Part shown: piece by piece, positions 5,643 through 12,203 of the stretch
How the letters are laid out: each line of letters begins with the position of its first letter
How positions within the stretch are numbered: the first letter of the stretch is position 1
DNA from: JBOZRQ01 sp050789255
GTDB taxonomy: Bacteria > Bacillota > Sulfobacillia > Symbiobacteriales > Symbiobacteriaceae
Length of the DNA: 19,129 nucleotides
NCBI GenBank assembly: GCA_050789255.1
Contig: JBOZRQ010000056.1
Location: forward strand, 1-19,129
Reading direction: 5' to 3'
Program-made: the position numbers and the translations under genes
The notes under the pieces: generated by a model
Databases searched by the model: none
What the model saw: only the letters and a program-made list of their open reading frames with translations
Told to the model about the DNA's origin: nothing

Positions 5643-6599
5643 TTATGGTAAGCCCGAGATTCGTCGCCCGAGTTCCTCAACCCGTATAAGCGAACCGAAC
5701 AACTGTCGTTCGAGCGGTTCCGAGCCTAGCTTGATGCAGCCATACATAAATTCAGCCGCCTGGGACTCCAAATCAAAGCGTCGTTGTTCCACGGCGTACA
5801 CCCGAGCATTTAGAGAGTGCGCAACAGCTGTGGTAACGTCGCCCATTCTATGAGCGATCCTGGCCATGATCATGGTGAAGTAATACCGATACTTCGGAGA
5901 ATCACCCGCTAGCAAGAGTCCCTTACGAGCCACTAGCAATGCTCGCTTCAGGCGGCCGGTCAAGAGGGCGAACTCCGCCCTCAACTCGTAGTGATACAGC
6001 AGGCTTTCCCTGTGCAAGTACACATGAGGATGATTGCGGAGGTAGAACAGGCATTGGGCCAAGAGGTTGGGCACTCTCCCGTATTCTCCGAATGACATAG
6101 AGGCTTGAATTAACCCATGCCGCACTCCGTGAGCGTAACGGTGATACCCAAGTCGGATGGCTAGCTCTAGTGCCTGCGAGAGATAACGCCAAGTTCCGCC
6201 GCGGTCCCCAAGATGCATCGAGAAGATGCCCAAGTTGTACAGGATTAGTACCTCATGCTTCAGAGCCCGACTATATAGATGCCGATGGGCAAGGTAGTCG
6301 TAACATGCCGACTTAGCAGCCTCCAGCTGGCCCAAACGATCAAACACAACACTGAGGTATAAACATATGGTACCGTAGTTGTCCCAGTCCTCCTGGTCTT
6401 CAGCAAGTCTTAGGGCAAGTTGCCCGGACATCACTGCGCCATGAAACTCATTGGTGTACGTCCTGCACCGAAGAATTGCAGTGTGAAGAGCCACCAGTTC
6501 TTGTGGAGTGGTGTCAGGGCGAAGTAACAGCTTCTCAGCAGTCTGAAGTCCTTTGCTGAATTCGCCCTGGTCTATCAGTTGTTCCAAGAACTCGAACAT
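5643..6599 (-). CDS. TPR4: Rap-like tetratricopeptide receptor candidate paired with peptide 2
   Basis: This 318-residue protein starts at ATG 6599, ten bases after AGGAGG. It shares the family N-terminus ('FLEQLIDQGEFSKGLQTAE'), the 'EFHGAVMSGQLALRLAED' and 'DWDNYG' segment (about residues 54-78), 'RAEFALLTGRLKRA' and the C-terminal 'HSLNARVYAVEQRRFDLE'. The repeats are alpha-helical TPR-type without an HTH, signal or membrane segment. GC content looks lower than in the neighbouring core genes, which fits acquired or fast-evolving DNA. It forms a two-gene operon with peptide 2. Its upstream region carries the same CGAACC-N16-CGT element as TPR2 and TPR3, 86 bases from the start. Analogy to Rap (protein-binding switch inhibited by its peptide) is the working model; a phosphatase activity cannot be read from sequence. 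Confidence 0.87.
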   Translation of the reverse strand: MFEFLEQLIDQGEFSKGLQTAEKLLLRPDTTPQELVALHTAILRCRTYTNEFHGAVMSGQLALRLAEDQEDWDNYGTICLYLSVVFDRLGQLEAAKSACYDYLAHRHLYSRALKHEVLILYNLGIFSMHLGDRGGTWRYLSQALELAIRLGYHRYAHGVRHGLIQASMSFGEYGRVPNLLAQCLFYLRNHPHVYLHRESLLYHYELRAEFALLTGRLKRALLVARKGLLLAGDSPKYRYYFTMIMARIAHRMGDVTTAVAHSLNARVYAVEQRRFDLESQAAEFMYGCIKLGSEPLERQLFGSLIRVEELGRRISGLP

Positions 6600-6864
6600 A
6601 GAACTTCAACCTCCTAACCACCCAAACCTCATTTGGTGGACTGTGGTCCATTTCGCTGGTGATGTAGTTGCTTTCAATACCTTTAACGGATAAATCAACG
6701 TGCAGGTTCGACATGGGTTGTAAAAATGTTGGAGAAAATGTCGAGGCTTCGGGAATGCATTGGGCGGCCCATCTACCCCGAACATCACCATTACCCTGGA
6801 CGGCAGGAGAAGCCGAGCAAACAAGCGAAGTCACCGAACGAGACTCGCAAGGGGGTCAGTATTC
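6600..6864. other. Divergent intergenic region between TPR4 and the dnaI-like gene
   Basis: 265 bases hold the TPR4 upstream element on the minus strand. On the plus strand there is a weak candidate promoter for the dnaI-like gene (TTGCTT, 17 nt, TAAATC at about 6668-6696). A plus-strand frame starting at ATG 6738 with a GGAG runs into the dnaI-like gene in another frame. Its composition gives no family signal, and I do not call it. Confidence 0.4.
6685..6710 (-). promoter_or_regulatory. ECF-sigma-like promoter element upstream of TPR4 (CGAACC-N16-CGTT)
   Basis: On the minus strand CGAACC (6710-6705) is followed after 16 bases by CGTT (6688-6685). The -35-like box and spacing are identical to the TPR2 and TPR3 elements, while most of the spacer differs. 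TTTTCTCCAA occurs upstream, as in the TPR2 region. Confidence 0.48.
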
Positions 6865-7890
6865 TTGCTTACACCACAAGAGATTGCTGCGGAGCGGCGC
6901 CGGCGGCGCGAGGCCCGCATTCATGACTTGCGACGGGACCGCGATGAGCGGGAGAGGACCCTCGTTGCGAGGGCGCCCCGCCTCGGCGAGGTCTTGCATG
7001 AGCTGTCGGGGCTGGCGGCTGAGCTGGCCTCCACGCTCTTAAAGGGCGGCTCGGTGGGCCAGGTGAACGCGGCCTACCAGAGCATCTACCAGCGGCAGGC
7101 AGCGCTGATGCAGGAGCGAAACCGGATTCTGGCCAAGCTTGGCGCCGACACCTCCTACCTGGAGGTGTGGTGGGACTGCCCGGCCTGTAAGAACGAGGGC
7201 TGGATTCCGGCCGAGCTGCACGAGGACGGCTCCTTCGTTCCAGCCAAGCGGTGCGAATGCCTGATTCGGGAAGAGATCGAGGACGTCCTCAAGGCTGCGG
7301 GGATCGATGGGCCCCTGCGGGAGTGGACGTTTGTGGCCTGGGATATCAACCGGGTCTTCCCGGAAGAGGTCCGGCCTTATATGCAGAAGGTCAAGGAGTT
7401 CTGCGAGAAGTGGGCCACGGACGTGGCGCAGGGCGCCCGTCGTGAGAACCTGATCTTCGTGGGCAACCCGGGGGTCGGCAAGACCTACATGTCGGCCGCT
7501 GTGGCAAACCTGGTGGCGCTCTCCCGGAAGACCGTCGTCTACATGTCCATGAACGGCTACCTGGAGTTCGTGCGGGCGAACCGCTATGACTCCGCCGACA
7601 ACGGTCAGGGGAATGCCACGATCCGCCGGGTCATGGATGCCGACCTGATGATCATTGACGACCTGGGCGCCGAGCGTCGGACGGAGTGGTCCGGCGTGGA
7701 GCTCTTTGAGCTGCTCAACTTCCGGATCAACATGGGCAAGCCGACGGTAATCTCCACCAACATCGAGCCTAGAGAGATCTCTGAGGTGTACGGGGTGCGC
7801 CTGGAGTCCCGCCTGCTGGGGAACTTCGACATCATCCAGTTCAAGGGCGAGGACATCCGCCTGAGCAAGTACCGTGAGCGTCCCATCTAG
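6865..7890 (+). CDS. dnaI: DnaI/DnaC-type helicase loader (AAA+ ATPase)
   Basis: The protein loads the replicative helicase at forks and origins. I start it at TTG 6865 (nine bases after AAGGGGG), giving 341 residues; the longer frame adds 35 basic residues with no family look. Residues 1-70 are charged and helical. A zinc-type cluster follows (Cys105-x2-Cys108 and Cys130-x-Cys132), as in the Bacillus DnaI N-terminal domain that contacts DnaB-type helicase. The AAA+ core has Walker A 'GNPGVGKT' (200-207), Walker B 'LMIIDDLG' (from 261), sensor 1 'VISTN' and the arginine-bearing 'RLESRLLG'. In Firmicutes this gene usually follows a DnaD/DnaB-type primosome gene; here the TPR island lies upstream instead. 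It is single and converges on the phosphatase operon. Confidence 0.85.
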   Translation: MLTPQEIAAERRRRREARIHDLRRDRDERERTLVARAPRLGEVLHELSGLAAELASTLLKGGSVGQVNAAYQSIYQRQAALMQERNRILAKLGADTSYLEVWWDCPACKNEGWIPAELHEDGSFVPAKRCECLIREEIEDVLKAAGIDGPLREWTFVAWDINRVFPEEVRPYMQKVKEFCEKWATDVAQGARRENLIFVGNPGVGKTYMSAAVANLVALSRKTVVYMSMNGYLEFVRANRYDSADNGQGNATIRRVMDADLMIIDDLGAERRTEWSGVELFELLNFRINMGKPTVISTNIEPREISEVYGVRLESRLLGNFDIIQFKGEDIRLSKYRERPI

Positions 7891-7892
7891 CG

Positions 7893-7932
7893 AAACAGAA
7901 AGGCGCCGCCCGGGGGTATCCCTGGGCGGCGC
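7893..7932 (-). terminator. Terminator between dnaI and the histidine phosphatase
   Basis: GCGCCGCCC (7903-7911) pairs with GGGCGGCGC (7924-7932). Inner GGG/CCC pairing may extend the stem. The minus strand continues CTTTCTGTTT, so it mainly serves the phosphatase operon; the plus side lacks a U-tract but converging transcripts may still stop here. Confidence 0.75.
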
Positions 7933-7937
7933 TGCGA

Positions 7938-8540
7938 TTATGCGAGGTGTCGGGTCTCGTTCAAAGCGATCAGCCGAACCTGGTCCTGGCTCAGCCACAG
8001 CTGGTTGATGCAGGCGTTCCCCTGCTCGACCGTGCGGTCCTGGGTTCGGCGGGAGCCCATCGCTGCGAGGATTAGGAAGGCGTTGAAGCCGGCGTGGGCC
8101 ACCAAGGCCACCTTCTCCTCGGTGGCGCCGAAGCGATCCCTGATTCTCGCGAGGATGGCGCAGGCCCGCTCGTGGCCGGTCTCCAAGGTCTCCAGGCCGA
8201 ACTCGAAACCGTCGTCGGGCAGGTCGCTCTCGCAGCGGGCGGATGGGCAGAGTTCCCGGATGCCCGTGCGCCCGAGGAAGCGGTGCGGCTCGTTCCGCCG
8301 ATGCTCTAGCAGGTCACGCCACACCTCGTGATCGGCGCCCCACGTCCGGCAGAGCACATCAGCCGTCTGGAGCGCCCGGCGCAGGGGGCTGGAGATGACG
8401 AGGCGGATCTGCTCCGCCTCCAGGAACCGGGCCACCGCTTCGGCTTGGCTGACACCCAGAGGGGTAAGCGGGGCGTCGGGAAGGTCGAGGTTGCTGATGT
8501 TAGCCTCAGACTGACCATGACGGATTAAGTAGAGCAGCAA
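7938..8540 (-). CDS. Histidine phosphatase (phosphoglycerate-mutase-like) family protein
   Basis: This 200-residue cytoplasmic enzyme removes phosphate through a phosphohistidine intermediate; its substrate cannot be told. The start is set at TTG 8540 because the catalytic 'LIRHGQSEAN' should lie within the first ten residues, and no in-frame ATG exists there. The GGGG run upstream is 13 bases away, so initiation may rely on coupling with the peptidase gene, whose stop is only seven bases upstream. Visible parts are RHG (7-9), 'SSPLRRALQTA' (second Arg), an acidic 'EHRRNE' and the second catalytic His in 'LVAHAGFNAF'. It is last in the CPBP-peptidase-phosphatase series. A longer frame to 8714 lies inside the peptidase gene and is a shadow. 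Confidence 0.82.
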   Translation of the reverse strand: MLLYLIRHGQSEANISNLDLPDAPLTPLGVSQAEAVARFLEAEQIRLVISSPLRRALQTADVLCRTWGADHEVWRDLLEHRRNEPHRFLGRTGIRELCPSARCESDLPDDGFEFGLETLETGHERACAILARIRDRFGATEEKVALVAHAGFNAFLILAAMGSRRTQDRTVEQGNACINQLWLSQDQVRLIALNETRHLA

Positions 8541-8547
8541 CGGTATG

Positions 8548-9669
8548 TCATGACCCCTTTGCGAGAGATGCCAGAACCCGTTTGACCGGCAGGGCGTGTA
8601 CCGTGCGGTCGTCCCGGCCCACCACGGTGCTGGCGGCGAACAAGGAGTTGAGCACCGCCTCCTCCACCGCTTCCACGGCGGCGAGGAAGAGCCGGCCCAT
8701 CGCCTCAGTATCATCCCGGAGGAGTTCGACGGTCATCAGCGGCGATGCAGCCACGTGCGGCACCCGGTAGGCCGTGCTGAAGCTGAGCACAAAGTCCCCG
8801 CTGCCGTGGGAGGCGCTGGCGCCCACCCGGGCCAGACCCAGGGCGCCCCGCTTGCACAGCCGGGTCAGTTGGCGGGCATCCAAGGGTGCATCGGTGGCCA
8901 GGACCACCATGATCGAACCCGGCGGGATCTCCTCGGGCTCGGGGCCCTCCTCGCCGGGGTACTCCTTCAGGAACTGGCCCACCGGGGCGCCGGCGACCAG
9001 CAGGTCCTCCCGGCGGCCGAAGTTGCTCTGGACCAAAGCGCCGACCGTGTAGCCCGCCACCGTCCGGGAGGCCGAGCCGATGCCGCCCTTGAAGCCGAAG
9101 CAGACCGTCCCGGTGCCTGCGCCGACGGCGCCCTGGGCGACCGGGCCCGGCCCCGCTCCGGCGAGGGCCGCCAGGACATGATCCTCCTGGACGTGCCGGC
9201 CCTGGATGTCGCTAAGGTAGCCGTCGTTGCACTCGCCAACGACGGGGTTGACCGTGCTGGTCGAGATGCCGATCTCGGGGTTCTGCCCAATCATGTAGCT
9301 GACCAGGGTGTTGGCCGCCCCGAAGGCCGACAGGGTGTTGGTCAGCAGGATCGGGGTCTCCAGGGTGCCCAGCTCCTGGACCTGCGCCAGGCCCACCGAC
9401 TTGCCGAAGCCGTTGAGCACGAAGACCCCGGCGGGCACCTTCTCCTCAAACAGGTTGCCCCCGTGTGGCAGGATCGCCGTCACACCCGTGCGCACCGGCC
9501 CACGGCCCGGCTCCAGGGCGCCGGCCCCCGCCACCACCGTGGCGTGGCCCACCAGGACGCCCGGCACATCACAGAGGTCGTTCTGCCTCCCCGTCGGGAG
9601 GTGGCCCGTCCTCAGCCCCAGTTGCCTCGCTGTCGGTCTCTGCCGGTAGGGGCTCGTCCACGCTGACAT
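8548..9669 (-). CDS. P1 family (DmpA/S58-type) aminopeptidase-like protein
   Basis: Members are Ntn-fold enzymes that self-cleave to free an N-terminal Ser and then act as L-aminopeptidase/D-esterase or D-/beta-peptide hydrolases. The 373-residue chain shows 'LCDVPGVLVGHATV' near the N-terminus, 'GNLFEEKVPAGVFVLNGFGK', 'NPVVGECNDGYL' and 'FKGGIGSASR'. It also has 'PPGSIMVVLATDAPLD', whose Gly251-Ser252 corresponds to the DmpA processing site and nucleophile. The start at ATG 9669 (AGGAGG nine bases upstream) keeps the family's 'ARQLGL' lead-in. It makes this gene overlap the CPBP gene by 101 bases, which is unusual but supported by that homology. The phosphatase gene follows seven bases later, so the two are co-transcribed. 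No signal peptide is seen. Confidence 0.87.
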   Translation of the reverse strand: MSAWTSPYRQRPTARQLGLRTGHLPTGRQNDLCDVPGVLVGHATVVAGAGALEPGRGPVRTGVTAILPHGGNLFEEKVPAGVFVLNGFGKSVGLAQVQELGTLETPILLTNTLSAFGAANTLVSYMIGQNPEIGISTSTVNPVVGECNDGYLSDIQGRHVQEDHVLAALAGAGPGPVAQGAVGAGTGTVCFGFKGGIGSASRTVAGYTVGALVQSNFGRREDLLVAGAPVGQFLKEYPGEEGPEPEEIPPGSIMVVLATDAPLDARQLTRLCKRGALGLARVGASASHGSGDFVLSFSTAYRVPHVAASPLMTVELLRDDTEAMGRLFLAAVEAVEEAVLNSLFAASTVVGRDDRTVHALPVKRVLASLAKGS

Positions 9670-10276
9670 CGGGCGCCGCCTCCTCAATGAGTACTTGGTC
9701 CTCTTCGTCCGCTTCCGACCTGCTCAGCAGGACGGTGGAGACGATGTTGTGCAGGGTATGTGCGATCATCGGCACCCAGAGGTCGCCGGTCCACCGGTAG
9801 GCCAGGCCGAAGAGCCCGCCCGAGATCGAAGCGGCCACCACGTAGGCCCACATCTCCTTGCGCCAGCCGCCGTGGCTTACGCCAAACAGCACCGCTGCGG
9901 CGATGATGCCGATGGAAGGCTGAAGGCCGCCGCGGAATAGCACCTCTTCGGCCAGGCCCGCTGCGCTGACCACGACAAACATCACGGGGTACCCCGCCGT
10001 CCGCAGGGCCTCCTCTCCCATCTTGACGCCGCTGTCCTTCATTGCCTTCTCCAGGACCGGGTGGCTCTTGGAAAGAGCGTAGACCAGACCCATGGAGAGC
10101 CCTGAGGTCACAGCGGCTCTCACCAAAGTACGGAGGGTGGGCCAGTGAAAGAGGTCGAGCACCTCGCGCCGCAGGATGTACCCGAGCGCAAAGCCCACCA
10201 GCACCATGAGGGCGGGGGCGGCCACACCTGCCACCAAAAGGAGGCGCAGCCGCTCTGTATGAAGTCGTTTGTACAC
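9569..10276 (-). CDS. CPBP-family intramembrane metalloprotease (CAAX/Abi type)
   Basis: This 235-residue membrane protein starts at GTG 10276 behind GAGGAGGGG. Hydrophobic helices near residues 12-35, 50-68, 95-110, 120-132 and 140-160 precede or carry the protease motifs. These are 'EEVLFRG' (motif 1, Glu-Glu plus Arg), 'FGVSHGG' (motif 2, His) and 'AHTLHN' (motif 3, His/Asn). Family members are glutamate-type intramembrane proteases or bacteriocin-immunity proteins; the substrate is unknown. The last 50 or so residues are acidic and Pro-rich without structure, and their coding DNA overlaps the start of the P1 peptidase gene in another frame. It is preceded by the LD-transpeptidase terminator, so it probably begins a new transcript. 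Confidence 0.87.
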   Translation of the reverse strand: MYKRLHTERLRLLLVAGVAAPALMVLVGFALGYILRREVLDLFHWPTLRTLVRAAVTSGLSMGLVYALSKSHPVLEKAMKDSGVKMGEEALRTAGYPVMFVVVSAAGLAEEVLFRGGLQPSIGIIAAAVLFGVSHGGWRKEMWAYVVAASISGGLFGLAYRWTGDLWVPMIAHTLHNIVSTVLLSRSEADEEDQVLIEEAAPDVSVDEPLPAETDSEATGAEDGPPPDGEAERPL

Positions 10277-10300
10277 GCCGCCCCTCCTCTGCGCGGAAAC

Positions 10301-10327
10301 AGGACCGCCCCGAAACAGGGCGGTCCT
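10301..10327 (-). terminator. Hairpin terminator after the YkuD pair
   Basis: AGGACCGCCC (10301-10310) and GGGCGGTCCT (10318-10327) form a perfect 10-bp stem with a 7-nt loop, five bases after the LD-transpeptidase A stop. The minus-strand tail is GTTTCC, a weak U-tract, so some read-through into the CPBP gene is possible. Confidence 0.75.
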
Positions 10328-10332
10328 TTCGA

Positions 10333-11223
10333 TTATAGCTTGGCAACGATCTTCAGCGTGGCATTCTGGCCCTTCAGCTCAGTGAACAGCGCTTCCGCCT
10401 CGGCTGTATTCATGCGAATGCACCCATCGGACGCCCAGGTGCCGATCTTGTCGGGCTCACTGGTGCCATGGATGCCCCAGAGCCAGGCGTTGTCGCCCTG
10501 AAGGACCTGAAAGCCCATCCACCGGGTGCCCAGCGGGTTGCCGGGCGCCCCGCCGGCGTAGCTCTTGTCGCCGGGCTTCAGGGCGTTGTAAGGCGGGTTG
10601 GTGGCGAAGTTGGTCAGGGTAAAGGTGCCCTCTGGCGTGACGAAGTTGGTCTTGTAGTCCGACCAGGTCGGCTGTGGCCCCTTGGTGTCCCGGCCGGTGG
10701 CGACCGTGAAGTGGTCGACCAACTGGCCGTCCTTATAGTGCCACAGATGGTTCCATTCCTTGTTGACCAGGACGAAGTGGCCCTTCTTCACCCCGGGCTC
10801 CGGCGCCTTCAGCTTGTAGTAGTCGACGGGGTCAAAGCTGCCAAGCTGGTAAGCGCTGAACTTCGGCGATCCCTCCTTGGCGGTCTCAACCACCAGGAGA
10901 TCACCTTCGACGCGAACCTGACCGCCGCCCGCCAGGGGCAGCTTCTTGCCCTGTACCTTCCAGTCCTCGTTCTCCTGCTTCAGATAGGCCGCCGTTCGCT
11001 GCCCAAGCTCGTCCGCCTTGGAGATGACCACGTAGCCACCGGTCACCTGCACCTGCTGCTCGATCATAAGCCCGGCAGCCTTGGCCAGGTCCGCACCTAG
11101 ATCGTGCTTCTTGCCGATCACCGGGATGTTCTGAACGGCCTTGGAAACGGTGTCAGCCCCGCAGCCTGTGACCATCAGCGCCACCGCAGTAAGCGCAATG
11201 CCAATCGTACGCCGCAAAGCCAT
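10333..11223 (-). CDS. YkuD-family L,D-transpeptidase A, lipoprotein, catalytic motif intact
   Basis: L,D-transpeptidases make 3-3 peptidoglycan cross-links or attach proteins to the wall. This 296-residue copy starts at ATG 11223, with GAGG only two bases upstream. A longer frame runs back over the end of the preceding gene. It begins with a lipoprotein signal (MALRRT, hydrophobic stretch, 'MVTGC'), so it should be anchored outside the membrane. The N-terminal half is a poorly defined beta-rich region. The YkuD domain covers about residues 145-296, with 'TPEGTFTLTNF', 'NPLGTRWMGF', His252 in 'GIHGT' and Cys268 in 'SDGCIRM'. It lies 19 bases after its paralog B, which shares the architecture. 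The hairpin at 10301 ends the unit. Confidence 0.9.
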   Translation of the reverse strand: MALRRTIGIALTAVALMVTGCGADTVSKAVQNIPVIGKKHDLGADLAKAAGLMIEQQVQVTGGYVVISKADELGQRTAAYLKQENEDWKVQGKKLPLAGGGQVRVEGDLLVVETAKEGSPKFSAYQLGSFDPVDYYKLKAPEPGVKKGHFVLVNKEWNHLWHYKDGQLVDHFTVATGRDTKGPQPTWSDYKTNFVTPEGTFTLTNFATNPPYNALKPGDKSYAGGAPGNPLGTRWMGFQVLQGDNAWLWGIHGTSEPDKIGTWASDGCIRMNTAEAEALFTELKGQNATLKIVAKL

Positions 11224-11242
11224 CACCTCGAATTTGTCTAGT

Positions 11243-12166
11243 TTAACGAATCTCGACCATGGTCCCGGCATCGATCAGGTCGTACAGCTTCTCAGCATCG
11301 GCATTCGTCAGCCAGACCGACCCATTGCTGGACCAGGTGCCGATCTTCTCGGGCTCGCTGGTGCCCTGGATGCCAAAAATCCAACCGCTGTCGCCGGGGA
11401 GAACGGAAAAGCCCATCCAGCGGGTGCCCAGCGGGTTCTTGGGATCGCCGCCCTTCCAGGACTGCTTGCCGTCCGAGCTGGTGTAGCTCGGGTTGGCCTG
11501 CAGCGTAAGGATGCGGAACGTGCCCTCGGGCGTGTAGTTGTTCTTGGTCGACGGCGTCCCCGTGCGGTCCTTGCCGGTAGCGGTCCGTGCAACATACATA
11601 AGACGGCCGTTCCGGTAATAGTACAGCACGTTGAGGCGCTTATCGACAAGGACGAGATTCCGGTCGGTGCGCGCCGACGCCGTGATCCGGTAGTAGTCCA
11701 GGGCCGAAAGGCCGCCGGTGCCGCCCACAGCGAAGGCCTGGTATTGCTCTTCGCCGCCGGGGAGGCGAACCGTCAGGAGCAGGGCGCCCTTCGCCTCGCC
11801 CAGGTCCTGCCGGGCGAGTTCCGGCAGGTGCTGCGGCCACTGTAGCGGTTGGGCGGCGCCGGCCAGCCGGTATTCATCCCCGCCCGAGAGCAGCAGGGCG
11901 ACACGGCGCTCGCCGGCATGGAGCGCGGAGATGGCCACGGCATCGCTGCGGCCATCCGCATTGAGATCTCCGATGAGATGCAGGACCTGCAACGGGCCCA
12001 GCGCCGTCTCCAGGTCCGCAGGCAAGGCGATCGACCGGGAGATGGTCTTCTGCGGCGATATGGAGTTCCACAGGGGGACCCCGAAGCGCCATGCCCCGTA
12101 GCCTGCCCCTGCGAGCAGCAGGAGCAGCAGCAGTCGGGTGAACGGCCTGGGGCCGCGACGTCGCAT
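11243..12166 (-). CDS. YkuD-domain protein B, membrane-anchored, catalytic residues lost (pseudo-L,D-transpeptidase)
   Basis: This 307-residue paralog of A starts at ATG 12166 (GGGAGGTGAGG upstream). It has a basic N-terminus and one membrane helix (residues 11-30) with no lipobox. Residues 65-75 hold 'IGDLNADGRSDAVA', a DxNxDGxxD calcium-loop-like or FG-GAP-type motif absent from A. The YkuD domain keeps the scaffold ('TPEGTFRILTL', 'NPLGTRWMGFSV', 'GTSEPEKIGTW'), but the active site is changed. His is replaced by Gln267 ('GIQGT'), and the GCIR motif reads 'GSVW', giving Ser283 for the Cys and Trp for the Arg. I re-read these codons on the minus strand. It should not be an active Cys transpeptidase; it may regulate or scaffold A. 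The gene sits 27 bases after hemL. Confidence 0.9.
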   Translation of the reverse strand: MRRRGPRPFTRLLLLLLLAGAGYGAWRFGVPLWNSISPQKTISRSIALPADLETALGPLQVLHLIGDLNADGRSDAVAISALHAGERRVALLLSGGDEYRLAGAAQPLQWPQHLPELARQDLGEAKGALLLTVRLPGGEEQYQAFAVGGTGGLSALDYYRITASARTDRNLVLVDKRLNVLYYYRNGRLMYVARTATGKDRTGTPSTKNNYTPEGTFRILTLQANPSYTSSDGKQSWKGGDPKNPLGTRWMGFSVLPGDSGWIFGIQGTSEPEKIGTWSSNGSVWLTNADAEKLYDLIDAGTMVEIR

Positions 12167-12184
12167 GGACCCTCACCTCCCGGT

Positions 12185-12203
12185 CAAGGGCACCTAGCCC
12201 TTG
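12185..12203 (-). other. Hairpin spanning the hemL stop codon
   Basis: CAAGGGC and GCCCTTG form a perfect 7-bp stem whose 5-nt loop contains the hemL TAG. It has no U-tract and lies before the SD of the next gene, so it may attenuate translation, tune coupling or protect the mRNA rather than terminate. Confidence 0.4.

Noticed and set aside
6738..6926. Plus-strand small frame with a GGAG before its ATG, overlapping the dnaI-like start
   Set aside because: It shows no family signal, and its end lies inside the dnaI-like gene in the wrong frame; it was not distinguishable from chance.
7039..7998. 319-codon frame antisense to the dnaI-like gene
   Set aside because: It is a GC-rich shadow of a gene with clear Walker motifs on the other strand.
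8596..9666. 356-codon plus-strand frame across the P1 peptidase
   Set aside because: It is antisense to a clearly conserved enzyme and has low-complexity His/Arg/Gly-rich composition.
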